Of a stretch of 64,000 bases of DNA, positions 13,151 to 27,538 are shown piece by piece. The translations under genes and the position numbers were made by a program. Source of the DNA: Quillaja saponaria (taxonomy: Eukaryota > Streptophyta > Magnoliopsida > Fabales > Quillajaceae); contig CM055612.1 in the NCBI GenBank assembly GCA_029379385.1, positions 17,236,001 through 17,300,000 on the forward strand, read 5' to 3'. The notes beneath the pieces were generated by a model. The model was not told the origin of the DNA, did not search any database, and saw nothing but the letters and a program-made list of their open reading frames with translations. Each line of letters begins with the position of its first letter. Position 1 is the first letter of the stretch.

Positions 13151-15260
13151 AACTACAATAAAACATGTATACAAGATATTCTATGAAATATCTAGGAGAA
13201 GTTTACTTTTAATAAAAGCATGGGAATTGACCTAGATAAGTTTTAGTAGTTTTGTAAACCTTATCTTGTAAAGTCTTTGTTTACTTTTAGTTAATTAATG
13301 TTATTTGATTTTGTTTAAGAATAAGTAGAAAGATTTGATTTGGTTGTGAATAAAGGTTTAGGAACAAAGAGCATATAGGATGGTTATAGGATTAGTTCAA
13401 GAGGAAGTCTTGGAATTTGGATATGTTGATGTTAGAATTATACAATTCAAGCTTTTCATAAATTTTAAGTAATTGGTTTAGCATGAAGTTAATGTTGGGA
13501 GAACAAATAATATGGAAATTGATGGAATAATATTAGTTTCTTGGTATATAAACATACACATGAATGAAATGGAATTAGTTGTCCTTAAGGTGTTTGTTGA
13601 AAAGCCTTAAAGAAACTAATTATTATATGATGAATAGAACTTGTTAGATTGAAATCTTGGGGGTTAAGCATTATTTAAATTTGAATAAAAGCGTAAGAAT
13701 AAAGGGTAAAGAATTATTAGTGAAGTGGTTAAGGAAAAGGGAATCTTGAAACTTGATTGGATTAATATTGAAATTTCATGATGCAAGCTATGAAGTGATT
13801 TTAAAAGAGTAACTTAACATGGATTTAATATTAGGAAAATGAAGAATGTTGAAAGTATGAGTTAGTATTGATTTCTTGGTATATATATGTGTGTGTATAT
13901 ATATATATATATACATATGCATGATATAGACCAAGTTTCCTACAAGGTATTTGTTAAAATACCTAAAAGGACTTAGTTTCAAAGAAGCACATGGAAGTTG
14001 ATATATGTAAGTTTTAGAAACTAGAGGATTATGATTTTGAAATTTATATACTACATAGTACTTAGGAATATGTTTTTCAACTCCAAAATGTATTGTTGAT
14101 TCAGCAATATACGTGGATTCAAGAAAGAACGATGAGCGGGATCAGTATCACAATGAGTGAATAATGTATTATTTGTTTGCTAGATTCATGTGTTTAATTG
14201 TTTGTATGTATATTCGCTTAAATATGTGTAGATCGAGGTAAATAAGAATGTGTAGTGCTATAAGTGAATTATTTGAATTATGCTTAATATGTAACTTTAT
14301 TTGTGTTTGATAAAGGCTAATAAAAGTAAGTTTTATCCGAAATGATTTTTACATATGAAATAGAATCTGGGTGCACCTATGATACTTTGATTTGATATGT
14401 GATTAAAAATATTCAAGTAACTCAACCAAAGAGATGGATATGTGAGGAGAATATATATTTGATGTGCATGCGCAAAAATTGCCCGAGCAGGATATGTATT
14501 TGGTGTGCAGATGATGAGTTACTCCAATTAGCCCTTTGTGTGCTTTAAGTGCTTTGATTGATTTGTTTGTATAATGTATTTTCATGACTTGTGTTTGTTT
14601 AATTTTACGTTTTCTATATTTATGTACGTGTGAAATTTAATTCTTTTAGAATTCATGTTATTCTAAAACTACTTTATCTATGTATTCTATTCATGTATTG
14701 AGTTATGTTAGTACCCTTTGGGTTCGTTTTTCATTCACTGAGTCATTGAGACTCAGTCCTCGCTTGTTGATGTTTTCTTTAGTAACAGGATTCCAGTATA
14801 CATCACTGATGAGTACGTTACTAGCCACTAACGGGTGGCAAGGTACTTCTTCAGGATCACATACTTGAAGTTAAAGGATGGAAATTTGCAGTCACATTAG
14901 AGTTTTGGGTATCAAATTTTGTATTATGTTATAGTTCGGTTATTTGTTGTTATGGTATAAAACAGAGTAGAGCTCATTGTGTATGTGGTTGTTGTTATTA
15001 ATTGGTTGAATGTAATCAAGTATTTTATGTTTGTATTTTGGGCATGTTCCACTTTACAGGAAACCTCTGACAAAATTTTTAATTAAATTGTTATATGCTT
15101 CCATAAATAAGCATTTTTATTTAAATTATGTTTTCTAAACTTTATTTTTAATATTTAGTTTGGTTGAGGGTCATCTGTGTTTTTTTTATGTGAAGTTAAA
15201 ATTAAAGAAGCTTGTTTACCCATTTCTCTGGCTAGTCATGCCTTATTGCAAGGTTTGACA

Positions 15261-16961
15261 TCATTAGTCAGTAGATCATGTGTAAAGGACAATTACCGCA
15301 CCGCTTTACATTTTGAATTATGACAATGTAGAATTTGATCAAATTTAGAAAATTTAATGATTAATTTAAAAAAAAATTAAATTAATAATGTCATTAGTCA
15401 GAAAATCATGCTAAAATGATAATTAAAGCACCACTCCTACATTTTGAATTATGACAAGGTTTAATTTTATTAAATTTAATGATCAATTTTAAAATAAAAT
15501 TAAAATTGAATTAGTGATGTCATCATTATGTAGATCATGCGTAAAATATAATTAGAGCACCACTCCTATATTTTGAATTATGAAAATGTTGAATTTGAAC
15601 AAATTTATAAAATTTAATGATTAATTTAAAAAAAATTGAATTAGTGATATCATTAATAGGTAGATTATGCGCAAACGATAATTAGAGCACCATTCCTACA
15701 TTTTGAATTATGACAAGGTTGAATTTGATCAAATTTAAAAAATTTAATGATTAGTTTTTAAAAAAATTAAATTAGTGTTGTCATTAGTTAGTAGATCATG
15801 CGTAAATGATAATTAGAGAACCACTCCTACATTTTGAATTATGTCAAGGTTGAATTTGATCAAATTTGAAAATTTTAATGATTAATTTAAAAAAAAATTG
15901 AATTAGTGATGTGTAGATCATGCATAAAGGATAGTTAGACCACCATTCCTACAATTTGAATTATGAGAAGGTTTAATTTGATCAAATTTAGAAAATCTAA
16001 TGATTAATTTAAGAAAAAAATATTTGAATTAGTGATGTCATTAGTCAGTGCATCATGCGTAAAGGAGAATTAGAGCACCACTCCCACATTTTGAGTTATG
16101 ACAAGTTTGAATTTAATAAAATTTAGAAAATTTAATGATTAATTTTAAGAAAAATTGAATTAGTGATGTCGTTAGTCAGTGGATCATGCGTAAAGGAGAA
16201 TTAGAGCACCACTCCCACATTTTGAGTTATGAAAGTTTGAATTTAATCAAATGCAGAAAATTTAATGATTAATTTTAAGAAAAATTGAATTAGTGATATC
16301 ATTACTAGGTAGATCATGCGTAAAAGATAATTAGAGAATCACTCCTACATTTCAAATTATGACAAGGTTGAATTTCATCAAATTTAGAAAACTTAATTAT
16401 TAATTTTAAAAAAAAAGTTGAATTACTGATGTCATTAGTTGGTAGATCAAGCATAAAGGATAATTAAAACACCATTCCTACATTTTGCAATGACATGTTT
16501 GAATTTGGTGAAATTTAGAAAATTTAATAATTAACTTTAAAAAAAATTAAATTAGTGATGCCATTAGTCGATAAATCATGTATAAAGGATAATTAGATAA
16601 CCATTAAATTTTGAATTATGACAAGGTTGAACTTAATCAAATTTAGAAAATTTAATAATTAATTTTAAAAAAATTAAATTAGTGATGTCATAGATCATGC
16701 TTAATAGATAATTAGACACCAATCCTACATTTTGAATTATGACAAGGTTGAACTTGATCCAATTTAGAAAATTTAATGATTCATTTAAAAAAAAAATTGA
16801 ATTAGTTATGTCATTAGTTGGTAGATAATGCGTAAAGGATAATTAGAGCACCACTCTTACATTTTAAATTATGGCAAGGTTCAATCTGATGAAGTTTAGA
16901 AAATATAATGATTAATTTAAAAAAAAAATGAATTAGTGAAGTCATTAGTCAGTAGATCATG
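15261..16961 (+). repeat. ~131-bp satellite array, left part (~13 units)
   Basis: Head-to-tail units each contain GATCATGCGTAAAGG, then CACCACTCCTACATTTTGAA, an AAATTTAGAAAATTTAATGA block, an A-tract and GAATTAGTGATGTCATTAGT. The marker GATCATGC recurs near 15276, 15403, 15534, 15665, 15796, 15916, 16052, 16182, 16313, 16444, 16575, 16693, 16825 and 16955, giving a period close to 131 bp with small indels. Units differ at many positions, so the array is not recent. It is non-coding. The array resumes at 20164 after LTR A3. Confidence 0.95.
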
Positions 16962-19900
16962 TGTCACACCCCTTACTGAGGTATGACTGGCCGGAAGATT
17001 GGATAACCAATCCACCGTAACCCTGACTTCAAAACAAAAATAACAAACCTGACTCATGACCTAACTAAAAAAAATAAAAATTAGCTTTTCAAAAACCAAA
17101 ATTCACTGTAAAAGTTTACTTTTTGTAATAATTAACAATTTACAAAAAAGTTTGGCAGAGGTTTGTTGCAATATGAAACATGCCTCAAAATACAAATACA
17201 TAATCTCATGATTTTACAAAACAGTAACATAAAATAACAAGGAGCTTCGCTCCAACCACATCATAACCAAGACAAATAACTAGACACTCCCACAGTTCTA
17301 ATGTGACTGCAAATTTTCATCCTTTAATTTCAAGTCTGAGATCCTGATATTACCTTGCCATACTCAGTCGGCAAGTCACAAGCTCGGCGACGCCATGCAA
17401 CGAACTCCTGTTACTAAAAAAAATTTCCACAGAAGAGGGATGAGTCCTATGGACTCCGTGAGTGAAAAATTATACCCAAAGGGTACTAGCATCACTCAGC
17501 ACAAACGTATAATATACATATTAACATTATGTAATATGATTCATACCACATTTCGCATTACACGTACACATTGAAGTTTTACATTTTTCAATATAACAAC
17601 CAATTGAGGCAAAACAATCAAAGCACACAAGCAAGCAAAGGGCCAACGAGTAACTCAGCCCTGCACACCAGTATCACCCCCTGCCAGGCATTTACGCGCC
17701 CGCACACCAAATTAATTCTCCGTACACAATCCATCCCACCGGGTCTGAGCACTCAATTTTAAAAAAATATTTATCAGAATCAAGATTTCTCATGATTTCA
17801 AATCAGAGTATCCAAGTTTCACCTGGATTTTTAATTTCAGAAATGAAAATCATTTTCCATAAAATGTTCACGAGTTGGCCCTTATCAAACACAATCAATA
17901 TCAATCACAGTAACCAATATCAAGCAAACATTATTCAAGCAATTTACTGAAATACTCCACTAGCTTACTTTCCATATATCACACATATTCAAATAAACAT
18001 ATAATCACACATAATAATCTAGTCCCTAAAGGCAGCAATTAACCACTCACCGTTCACCAATCTTACTTGTCATTCTCTCTTGCATTCACGCGTGTCGTTG
18101 ACTTGTCAAAGTAGTTGTAACCCTTTAATTACTAAAACTCACATATCCATTTCTAGGCGTTTCTTTAAAACTAAACTCCTTATTGGCATTTTAATAATTA
18201 CTTTGAGGATAACTATGATTTCGTTTTATATGTATATATTTTATATATATGCATATCAAGAGAATCAATATTAATTTCTTAATTTGATATTTGCCACATT
18301 TTAATGGTGAAATTCGAGTTAAGTTAATTTTTTAAAACCAACCAATGACTTGAATTATGACATTTCAATATTCATGTAATCTAGTTCCAATATCCATTTT
18401 TCCTTAATCACTTAATCAATAATCTTTTACTCTTTGTTCTTAGACTTCTTAGTCAAATTTATTTAACACTTAGACAACAAGATTTAAATATATCAAATTC
18501 TTTTCAATTTCCAACAACTAGTTTCTTTGAGGTTTTTCAATAAACACCATAAGGGCAACTCGTTTATTCTAATTTATGAATATATGTGCATATGTATCCA
18601 CTCTCATTTAATCAACACAATTTTATTTAATTCTATATTACTCATATTCCAAATCTTAGCTTTAGAGTTAATTTAGTTATGGAAAAGTGTCACCATCCAC
18701 GTTAACATTTTGATCCCACGCATACTCATTTTTCATACATAAATTTTTCCTTCAAGAAATAAAAGAGGCAACTATGGTGTTTGTATTAGAGACTCTGAAT
18801 ATATATTCACAAGTCACAAATCCTAAACCCCTTAACATGTACGACAACTAATCTTCCCCTTTTCATATATCTTTCTAAATTTCACACTTATTTGCACAGA
18901 CCAACCAATAATACTAAACATTCAATTGCCAATTTCCGGCTATTAAAAAAAATGTAACGCTTACATCCTTGATACTTCCACATATTCGGTCCTAATCCTA
19001 CTATAACTATATTTTCTTTGGAAAATAAAACTGGTTGGGAATTAACTTTCTTTCTGAAATTGATTTCAAAATATTACTTATAAACAAGAAGTAATACCAA
19101 GGCATGAACGTGGTGGCAGACTTGATAAATCTAGTTAATAAAAAAAAAATTAAAATGAATAGACTCTGTAACCAATAGGAGACATAGACAAACTAGTACC
19201 ATTTGCAGTAAGGAGAAGCAATAGACTTCGGTTAGAATAAGGTTCAGATTTTCACTTAAGCCAAAATGTATCAATAATCTATGAATTAGATTCCTTTCAA
19301 GCCATTGAACTAGGCATATTGGAACAAACTCTAGACTTAAAATTTCTACAAAAATCAAGTTGCTGCCCCCCCCCCCCCCCCCCTAAAATAGGGTAAGCAA
19401 GTCCCGTTACACACTCGTTTCCCTTTAACTAGCTTACGAACTCTTACACGGCCACACCTCAACGCCCAAAACCTTGAAGTTCATGGGTAGAATTTCTTTC
19501 ATACATGGCTGAGATTTTCTTGGTGTAAAACAGAGCACATATACAGCAGCACAAGCAAAAAGAAAACAAGCTAGAGTAAGAAACAAGCTAGAGTAAGAAA
19601 AAGGAAAGGAGAAATACCTCACACCTTCCTTTCGCCACAACAAGGAAAAATTTCACCATCTCTAACTCTATTAAGGACCCACAAAGTGACGCCATGAAGA
19701 GAGAAAGGACAGCAAAAGAAATCAGCTGAGAAAAATAGAAAGGAAAAAGTAGAAGGCAGTGGAGTGAAGCTTCTCCACCCTTCGGTCAGCAAGAAAATAA
19801 AGCAAGGAGGAGAGAAAAAATCTCCCAAGTCAAGGGTCAAAAGTTTTTATTAGTGGTGTAAAAAATTCCTACAATTATACTTGTATATATACACATACAT

Positions 19901-20163
19901 ATATATATATTCTTTTTTTTTTTTCTTTGTACATATTATATTTCACACCTAACAAAAGTATACATAGAACAAAGTCTAAAAGGATTAAAATCAAATTCAA
20001 TCAAATTCCTAGTATATAATTATTCTTATTTTATACATGTATATATCTATATATACTAATGTTTGTTCACTATAAATCTAATTGGCGTAAACTTTTATTC
20101 GCCTATTCACATAGGTTACGTACAAACACTCTGAGATATATATTAAACTATCAGAGTATCACA
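16962..20163 (+). mobile_element. Long LTR copy A3 (plus) inserted in the satellite
   Basis: It starts TGTCACACCCC at 16962 and ends AGAGTATCACA at 20163, flanked by a perfect TCATG duplication (16957-16961 and 20164-20168). Deleting it restores a standard satellite unit (GATCATGCATAAAGG). At 3.2 kb with TG...CA ends and no ORF over 80 codons with protein character, it is the clearest family-A copy in the window. It aligns in order with A5 and A6: first the TGTCACACCCC / GTAACCCTGACTTC block, then the region near 17440-17500, then an AT-rich tail. It is most likely a solo LTR. Confidence 0.8.
19366..19383. repeat. Poly(C) tract, 18 bases
   Basis: Uninterrupted run of 18 C within A3; unusual in such AT-rich DNA. 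Confidence 0.95.
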
Positions 20164-20700
20164 TCATGCATAAAGGATAATTAGATAACAACTCTTATAT
20201 TTTGAATTATAACAAGGTTAAATTTGATAAAATTTAGAAAACTTAATGTTTAATTAAAAAAAAATTTGAATTAGTAATGTCATCAGTCGGTAGATTATGT
20301 CTAAAGGATAATTAGACTACCACTCCTATAGTTTGAATTATGACAATGTTTAATTTGATCAAATCTACAAAATTTAATAATTAATTTAAAAAAATTGAAT
20401 TAGTGATGTCATCTATCTGTATATCATGTGTAAAAGATAATTAAAGCACCACTCTTACAATTTGAATTATAACTAGGTTTAATTTGATCATGTTTAGAAA
20501 ATTTAATGATTAATTTATATAAAAAAAAAATAATTAATTAGTTATGTCATTAGTCAATAGATCATAGGTAAAAATGATTAGAGCACCACTTTTACATGTT
20601 GGATTATGATAATATTGAATTTGATCAAATTTAAAAAAAAATTAATGATTAGTTTAGATAATTGAATGTTTAATTTTAAAATTTTAATCATGAGAAGTAA
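20164..20700 (+). repeat. ~131-bp satellite array, right part (~4-5 units)
   Basis: This continues the array at 15261-16961 after A3. Marker motifs lie at about 20164, 20292, 20422 and 20560, with a degenerate unit to ~20700. It ends about 140 bases before the OMT gene 1 duplication block. Confidence 0.9.
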
Positions 20701-20969
20701 TTAGTCAGTAGATCTTACTTAAATTTTTAAATATTAATGATAAAATTGGTGAAATTTAATTAGTAGTGGTGATTAAAATTATAAATATTAATGTTTAAAT
20801 TGCTAAAATTAAAGAATAGATTCTCCGCTTTGCGGTAGAGTATGGATTGGCTTGCCTTTGATTATAGCATTATTAAAGAATAGATTCTCGTGCACGGCAT
20901 TAGTGTTTTAAATTTTAAATGAAAGAAATTGGGCCCTCTGCTTTACATCCATTCCACCCAATCGATTCT

Positions 20970-21148
20970 GTTTGAGCGAATTTTGTTTTGCCTTTCAGCT
21001 GATCTAGCGCGTCTGTTGTTACCATTCCTTTCAATTGGTAAGTACTTCTCTTGCTTTTATATTTACAAGCATATGCAATTCCTTGTTATTGTTGTACTGT
21101 GAAGTTTGTAGTTGCTGATTTATAGTACTTGCTTCTTTGAGTTTGGAG
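20970..21148 (+). other. 5'UTR exon and first intron of OMT gene 1
   Basis: A conserved non-coding stretch ending TTCAATTG at 21037 is followed by a strong donor GTAAGT at 21038. The matching acceptor is probably AG at 21147-21148, before ATTTAAGATTCATC; OMT gene 2 has the same arrangement with a clearer ...TCAG acceptor. The transcription start cannot be read. Confidence 0.55.
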
Positions 21149-21186
21149 ATTTAAGATTCATCTGGGAATTAAGAAATTTGATAAGA

Positions 21187-22824
<1,638 letters not shown>

Positions 22825-23480
22825 TTTTGTATTTGTATCTCGTGGCCTGTCTCTGACTTGTTCAAACTATTCATAGACCTAATCCCTTATGCTGTTATAA
22901 GTTGTGTTTGTAACGAGTTACTTTTCTTTAAAATTTTAAGCCTTTAAGTCCACTGTTCAATAGCCATTGATGGTCCATGACGCATGATGTGATGGCCTGG
23001 CATTTGACGCTTTTCACTTACTTGTATTTGGCTTTGTTTATGTTCCTTTTTTTTACTTTAAAGTATGTAGGGTTCAATAAGAATTATTTAGTCCAAAGTT
23101 CATAAGAATTACGCAAGCCTAGAGAAGTTGACTCCGCTTTTGAAAAATATTAAATCAGCTAGTCAGGAAAAGTTGGGCCCTCTGGTTTACATCCCCCCAA
23201 CTGAATGAAGGGCAATTTGCAAGATGAACCAATGAATTCATGGCAGAATAACATATAAGATTTTATCTTATCATATGACAGTTTTAAAATAAATTTAATA
23301 CTATTATTTATTGATTTAACAAAACTTTATATAATTTAATAAACTTTTTGATTTGAGTCAATTAAACTCCCTCTTAAAATTATTATTTGATTTTTAATGT
23401 TCATCCTTTGTATCAATTTAAGTAGATAACATTTTTATCAAAATACTAACTCAACGTTTTAATGTTCATCCAATATTATT
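22825..23480. other. 3' flank of OMT gene 1 and AT-rich spacer
   Basis: Presumed 3'UTR followed by AT-rich DNA. A segment at about 23172-23206, including TTGGGCCCTCTG and TTTACATCC, repeats the sequence just upstream of this gene's first exon (about 20927-20962). Part of the rest matches the OMT gene 2 downstream flank. No ORF. Confidence 0.6.
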
Positions 23481-23499
23481 TCATTCGGTCATTCTCTAA

Positions 23500-24560
23500 T
23501 TTTACTGAAATCTCATTTTATATACTTAATTTTTGTTCGACTTAATCTAAAACCTTCAGATTCTAACGCATTCCTCCATATTTCTAGTTTGGAATTTAAA
23601 CCTTCTTTAGTTTCATCTACCAATACGGTATCATCAGCAAACAACATGCACCATAGAGCCCTATTTTGAATATTATAGGTAAGTTCATCCATGACTAAAT
23701 CAAATAGGTAACAGCTTAAGGATGAACCTTGGGAACATCTATTGTGCTCGGGAACTCTCCAGTCATACCATCTACGCTCTACACCCTAGTCATTACTCCC
23801 TCATAAATATCTTTAATAACTTCTACGTATTTAGTTGGGACTTTCTTCTTCTCGAGTACCCACCACAAGACTTGTCTTGGCACTTTATCATACGCTTTTT
23901 CTAAATCTATAAAGGCCATGTGAATATCCTTTTTCTTTTCTCTATATTATTCTATTAGTCTTCTCAGTAAGAAAATAGCCTCTATTATAGATATTCCTGG
24001 CATAAAGCTAAATTGATTCTCATAAATTAAAGTCTCATTCCTAAGCCTACGCTCAATCACTCTCTCCCACAGCTTCATTGTATGACTTATAAGTTTTAAA
24101 ATGTATTTACCACCAGCTATGTTGTATGGTACTGAATGGTGGGCATTTAAGAAGCAACACTCACATAAGATGGGAGTAGTCGAAATGAGAATGTTGAGAT
24201 GGATGACCGAACATACAAGAAAAGATAGAATAAGGAATGAGGAGATCCGTAAGAAGGTGGAAGTAGCACCTACTTAAGAGAAAATGAGGGAGCATTGCCT
24301 ACGTTGGTTTGGACATATCCAACGTCTGCCAATAGACCCAATAGTTAAGAAATGTGACTTGGTACAGGTGTCAGGTGTTAGACGTGGTAAAGGGAGACCG
24401 AAACTTACATGGGGGCAATCATCGAGAAAGATATGACTGCTATAGGGATTATTGAAAATGTTATCTCGAATCGATGCGAATGGAGGAAAATGATTCATAT
24501 AGCCAACCCCAATTAGTTTGGGATTTAAGGCTTAGTTGAGTTGAGTTGAGTTGAGTTGAG
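23500..24560 (+). mobile_element. RTE-type LINE with inverted 5' part (dead)
   Basis: The plus-strand half (about 24105-24560) encodes the C-terminal tail typical of plant RTE elements: MLYGTE, then HKMGVVEMRMLRWM, RKDRIRNEEIRKKVEVAPT, CLRWFGHIQRLP, with stops, ending in a TTGAG/TGAGT microsatellite tail at 24536-24560. The left half (about 23500-24100) encodes the RTE reverse transcriptase on the minus strand, including the catalytic [17 protein letters not shown] at about 23595-23645, also with stops. RT therefore lies head-to-head with its own downstream part, the layout made by twin-priming during LINE insertion. About 100 residues that normally lie between the halves are missing. Target duplications were not resolved. 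Confidence 0.8.
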
Positions 24561-25026
24561 ATTTTTCTCATTGTGCTTTGGCCACTATTTATTTGTGGCT
24601 ACTGGGGAAATTGTTCATGAGCAACAATGCTAGGTTGGAGAGGGAAGGAGAAGAGACAAACGGTATAGGTGTTGCTCCTTTCATTTATTGCTTTAATCTC
24701 TCAAATTTAGCTTTCTGAACTCTGATTTCCTATTCAAATTGTTGAATCCTAATTTTCCGTCGATTGATTACCGAAGGACAGTTCATAAGGGCTGATTTTT
24801 CGTTGGACAACTAAAGAGTTATGCTTAAGCCATTGTTTGTTTGCTATTGGGAATAAAGCAGAACGAAGCAGATGACAGAGAAAATGTAATCCATGGGAGC
24901 TGAAATCCAATTATGAAACTACCCTCAAACTACAACCTTCAAACCTCACATTGTAATTTATAATTTACCATGGATGATTCTTATTTTACTCATTTCTTCA
25001 CTCCTAAATCAGATAGGTCATCAAAG
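24561..25026. other. Unassigned AT-rich spacer
   Basis: No ORF, repeat unit or known element recognised between the RTE tail and the LTR-like start at 25027. Confidence 0.5.
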
Positions 25027-25224
25027 TGTCACAACCCAAACCGAGGCCATGATGGGCAGATGGATCAGGGTGAACATAGGTCAACCATGACCCAAACAAG
25101 CTAGCAAAAATTCTCAAAAAGGAAACAAAACTGTAATAGTTTGTCTAAAAATTGGATATTCAAAAGTTTGTAAACCTAATAGAATAATAACATAATAAAC
25201 AAATTGTCATCCATGACTTAAAGC

Positions 25225-25269
<45 letters not shown>

Positions 25270-26890
25270 AAATCCTATGTTAAGGTTGTAGTGGAGTTTA
25301 ATTTACGAATATACAGATACAAATATAACTAGGCCCAAGCCGAAATAAAGGATAGGAATACCAAAAAAAAAAAAAACTTCACACAGACACCTTCTCCTGA
25401 ATCGAAACTCAGAAAACAAGATCAGCTATCAGAAACAAAAACATTAACTAACGAGTGTAAGTTACAGAGACTTTATGAGTATAGTATGTAATGTAGCAAG
25501 CATGGAACAAGCCAAAGCACATATATTTTATCAATAGCTAGTTTACATAAAGATACATTTTTAATAACATAAGCAAGGTGATTAAATAATTTTCAATAAC
25601 CATTTGGTAAGAGAAGTATAACTGAAATCTCAAAGTAAAGTGAGCAAACCATTTACATAATCATTTCATTAAATCATTTTTTACAACCATTTTACGAAAA
25701 GCTCCCATATGCATTGTACATTATCAGAACTATCAAACCGTTACACCTATAAGGTACAACGACTCAGCACCAAGCCCCCGCTAACTAGGGTGTCAAATCT
25801 ATCAATTTATACAGACTATCAAACCCTTTGGTTACAATGAGTCAATGCCAAACCCCTACTAACTAGGGTATCAAACTTATTACAATGTATGTTGGTCCAC
25901 ACACGGGGTTAAGATATTCCTCCCTAACTAGGCACCATATCTGAAATACTATGTGCACATAGGTTAACTATAACTCATTAACTAAGGTGTTCTGACAAGT
26001 ACTATTCTATAAGAATTAAAAAAAAAAAAAAAACACACATTATTTGTATCACAAAGAAATGCCAAGATGGAAACTAAGAAATATTCAAGGCATATAGCCA
26101 ATGACACTTCTCAAATAAGAGAGAATGAAATGTTAAAGTGCTTGTCCTCGATGACTATGTTCAAGAATGTAAAGTAACTAAAAATGATATCCATGTATGC
26201 ATAAGTGATTCAAAATGGATCTTTAAAATGTTTGATGGTTCAAATGCACTTTTAAAATCATTTACTTTAAAAAATAGTTTGAAAAGCTTGAGAGATCATA
26301 AGTTAAGTAAAACATGTTTATACAAGAAGTAGTTTTCGAATTGAAAAGTAGTGATTTATGTGATGAGTACAATGAAAACACTACACTAGGAACTACCCAC
26401 TCACAGTACAAGCAAAGCTTCCAAGAATGTCAGGAACCAAAAATCACCCAACAGAAGTGTGAGAGTCTCTAACGAGCCTAGAACAATTTCAAATGACGAT
26501 GCAATAAATATCTCAGAGTCAAACTGAATAACCAAGGATTAGAAGCAATGTGTTCTCCTACAAAGGTCGAATTCAAAGTTAAACCCAAATAATACATCCT
26601 AACCCACAAGCAAACATTCAAATCCAACGAATTCCAAAAGTGGCTAAAACATGCTAAATTAACCTTAGTGGAATCAAAACGAAAAAACACATAGATATAC
26701 CATAGCTAAAACATATGGTAAATACCAAGATTTTTTAAGTTTCACAAACTAACAAAAATATACAATTCCAAGAATTTCTGAATCCAACAATTTCAAAGTA
26801 TGTTTTAGAATTATCCATTTACCCAAATCAACCCAACAATTTCATTTTCACACTTATAACAATTTACAATTCGAAAAAAAATCCCAAAAC
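25027..26890 (+). mobile_element. Possible LTR of a third family (start supported, end uncertain)
   Basis: It begins TGTCACAACCC, similar to family-A starts, but the sequence then differs. It includes a repeated phrase about '...ACTAACTAGGGTATCAAAC' (around 25790 and 25860). No matching target duplication for CAAAG (25022-25026) was found on the right, where decayed copia coding begins near 26900. It has no protein-like ORF. It could be a truncated LTR or two adjacent fragments. Confidence 0.35.
25227..25268. repeat. Poly(A) tract, 42 bases
   Basis: Uninterrupted run of A. It could be an expanded microsatellite or a retroposon tail, but no retroposon body was recognised upstream. Confidence 0.9.
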
Positions 26891-26899
26891 TTGTTAAGG

Positions 26900-27538
26900 A
26901 ACTACATCGAGAACATGTTCAACAATTTCATGGGGAACGTGTGATAAAACTTTGATTTTTTCATTACTTGCCCCATATCACATGTTTTTACCATAGCTAC
27001 ATGTGTACTAGTTTTTGATATTGCATGTAAACTAATGGTGACAACCTTATTTTGTTCTCCTTCATTGGTAGATAAAGATCCTGCCAACTAAGCAACATCA
27101 AACTCTAAAAACTTAGGTGGTCTGTGATTCTACTACCTTGATTCCATGCGTTGGGCAATACAACATCTATCATTTAGTGTGATCTATGTAAACAATAAAT
27201 AAACAATGGGTAGTTCTAGGGTATGTTTTCTTCTAATTTGGTTTATACAATTCTAATTGCTCCTAGACAATCCTAGACACGAAAATAGTTATAGGTTTTT
27301 TCCCAGTCCACAACTAAAAAGGCGTTTTAGGGATTGACTTGTTGGGGACCCTCTTAAGAATGTACAAGGAGCTTTTAAAGGCTTTGTCCCAAAGGTACTT
27401 AGGCAAGTTTAACCTACCTGTCATTCTTCTTATCATGTCCTTAACAGGTTGCGAGCACACATTTTGGCCACGCCATTTTGTTCAGGGCTACCCGTTATGG
27501 TATAATGGGTTAATTCTCACACGGTCATACCTCATAAT
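26900..27538 (-). pseudogene. Decayed Ty1/copia polyprotein, integrase C-terminal part
   Basis: Minus-strand translation across several frames gives SPEQNGVA (the integrase PQQNG-E region), a degraded SLWG / TP-ELW-GRKP stretch and, further left, YCPTHGIKVVESQT, matching the post-integrase YCPN...VETGNA region of plant copia elements. Stops and frameshifts are frequent. It is the continuation of the fragment at 32115-32746: the two are separated only by LTR A5, and the target duplication ATAAT lies at the split. Confidence 0.7.

Larger units (their letters stand above)
1..15260 (-). mobile_element. Long LTR copy A4 (minus orientation, left-truncated by window edge), host of nested insertions
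   Basis: In the minus orientation the family ends with GGTGTGACA-like sequence; here the right end is AGGTTTGACA at 15251-15260, next to the satellite array. The left side is recognisable at 191 (TGTTATAAC, reverse complement of the family 3' end), and bases 1-190 look like further copies of the family's 3'-terminal subrepeat, so the element probably continues beyond the window. Its own sequence is 1-778 plus 12693-15260; the interval between is copy A2. It has no convincing ORF. I interpret family A as solo LTRs of a large Ty3/gypsy-type retrotransposon because copies have TG...CA-like ends, 5-bp target duplications and no internal second LTR. The superfamily is inferred. Confidence 0.6.

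Noticed and set aside
15261..16961. Regular repeats considered as a CRISPR-like array
   Set aside because: Units are contiguous ~131-bp copies without unique spacers, in a plant genome; it is a satellite.
25227..25268. Poly(A) run as a SINE or retrogene tail
   Set aside because: No retroposon body or target duplication was recognised next to it.
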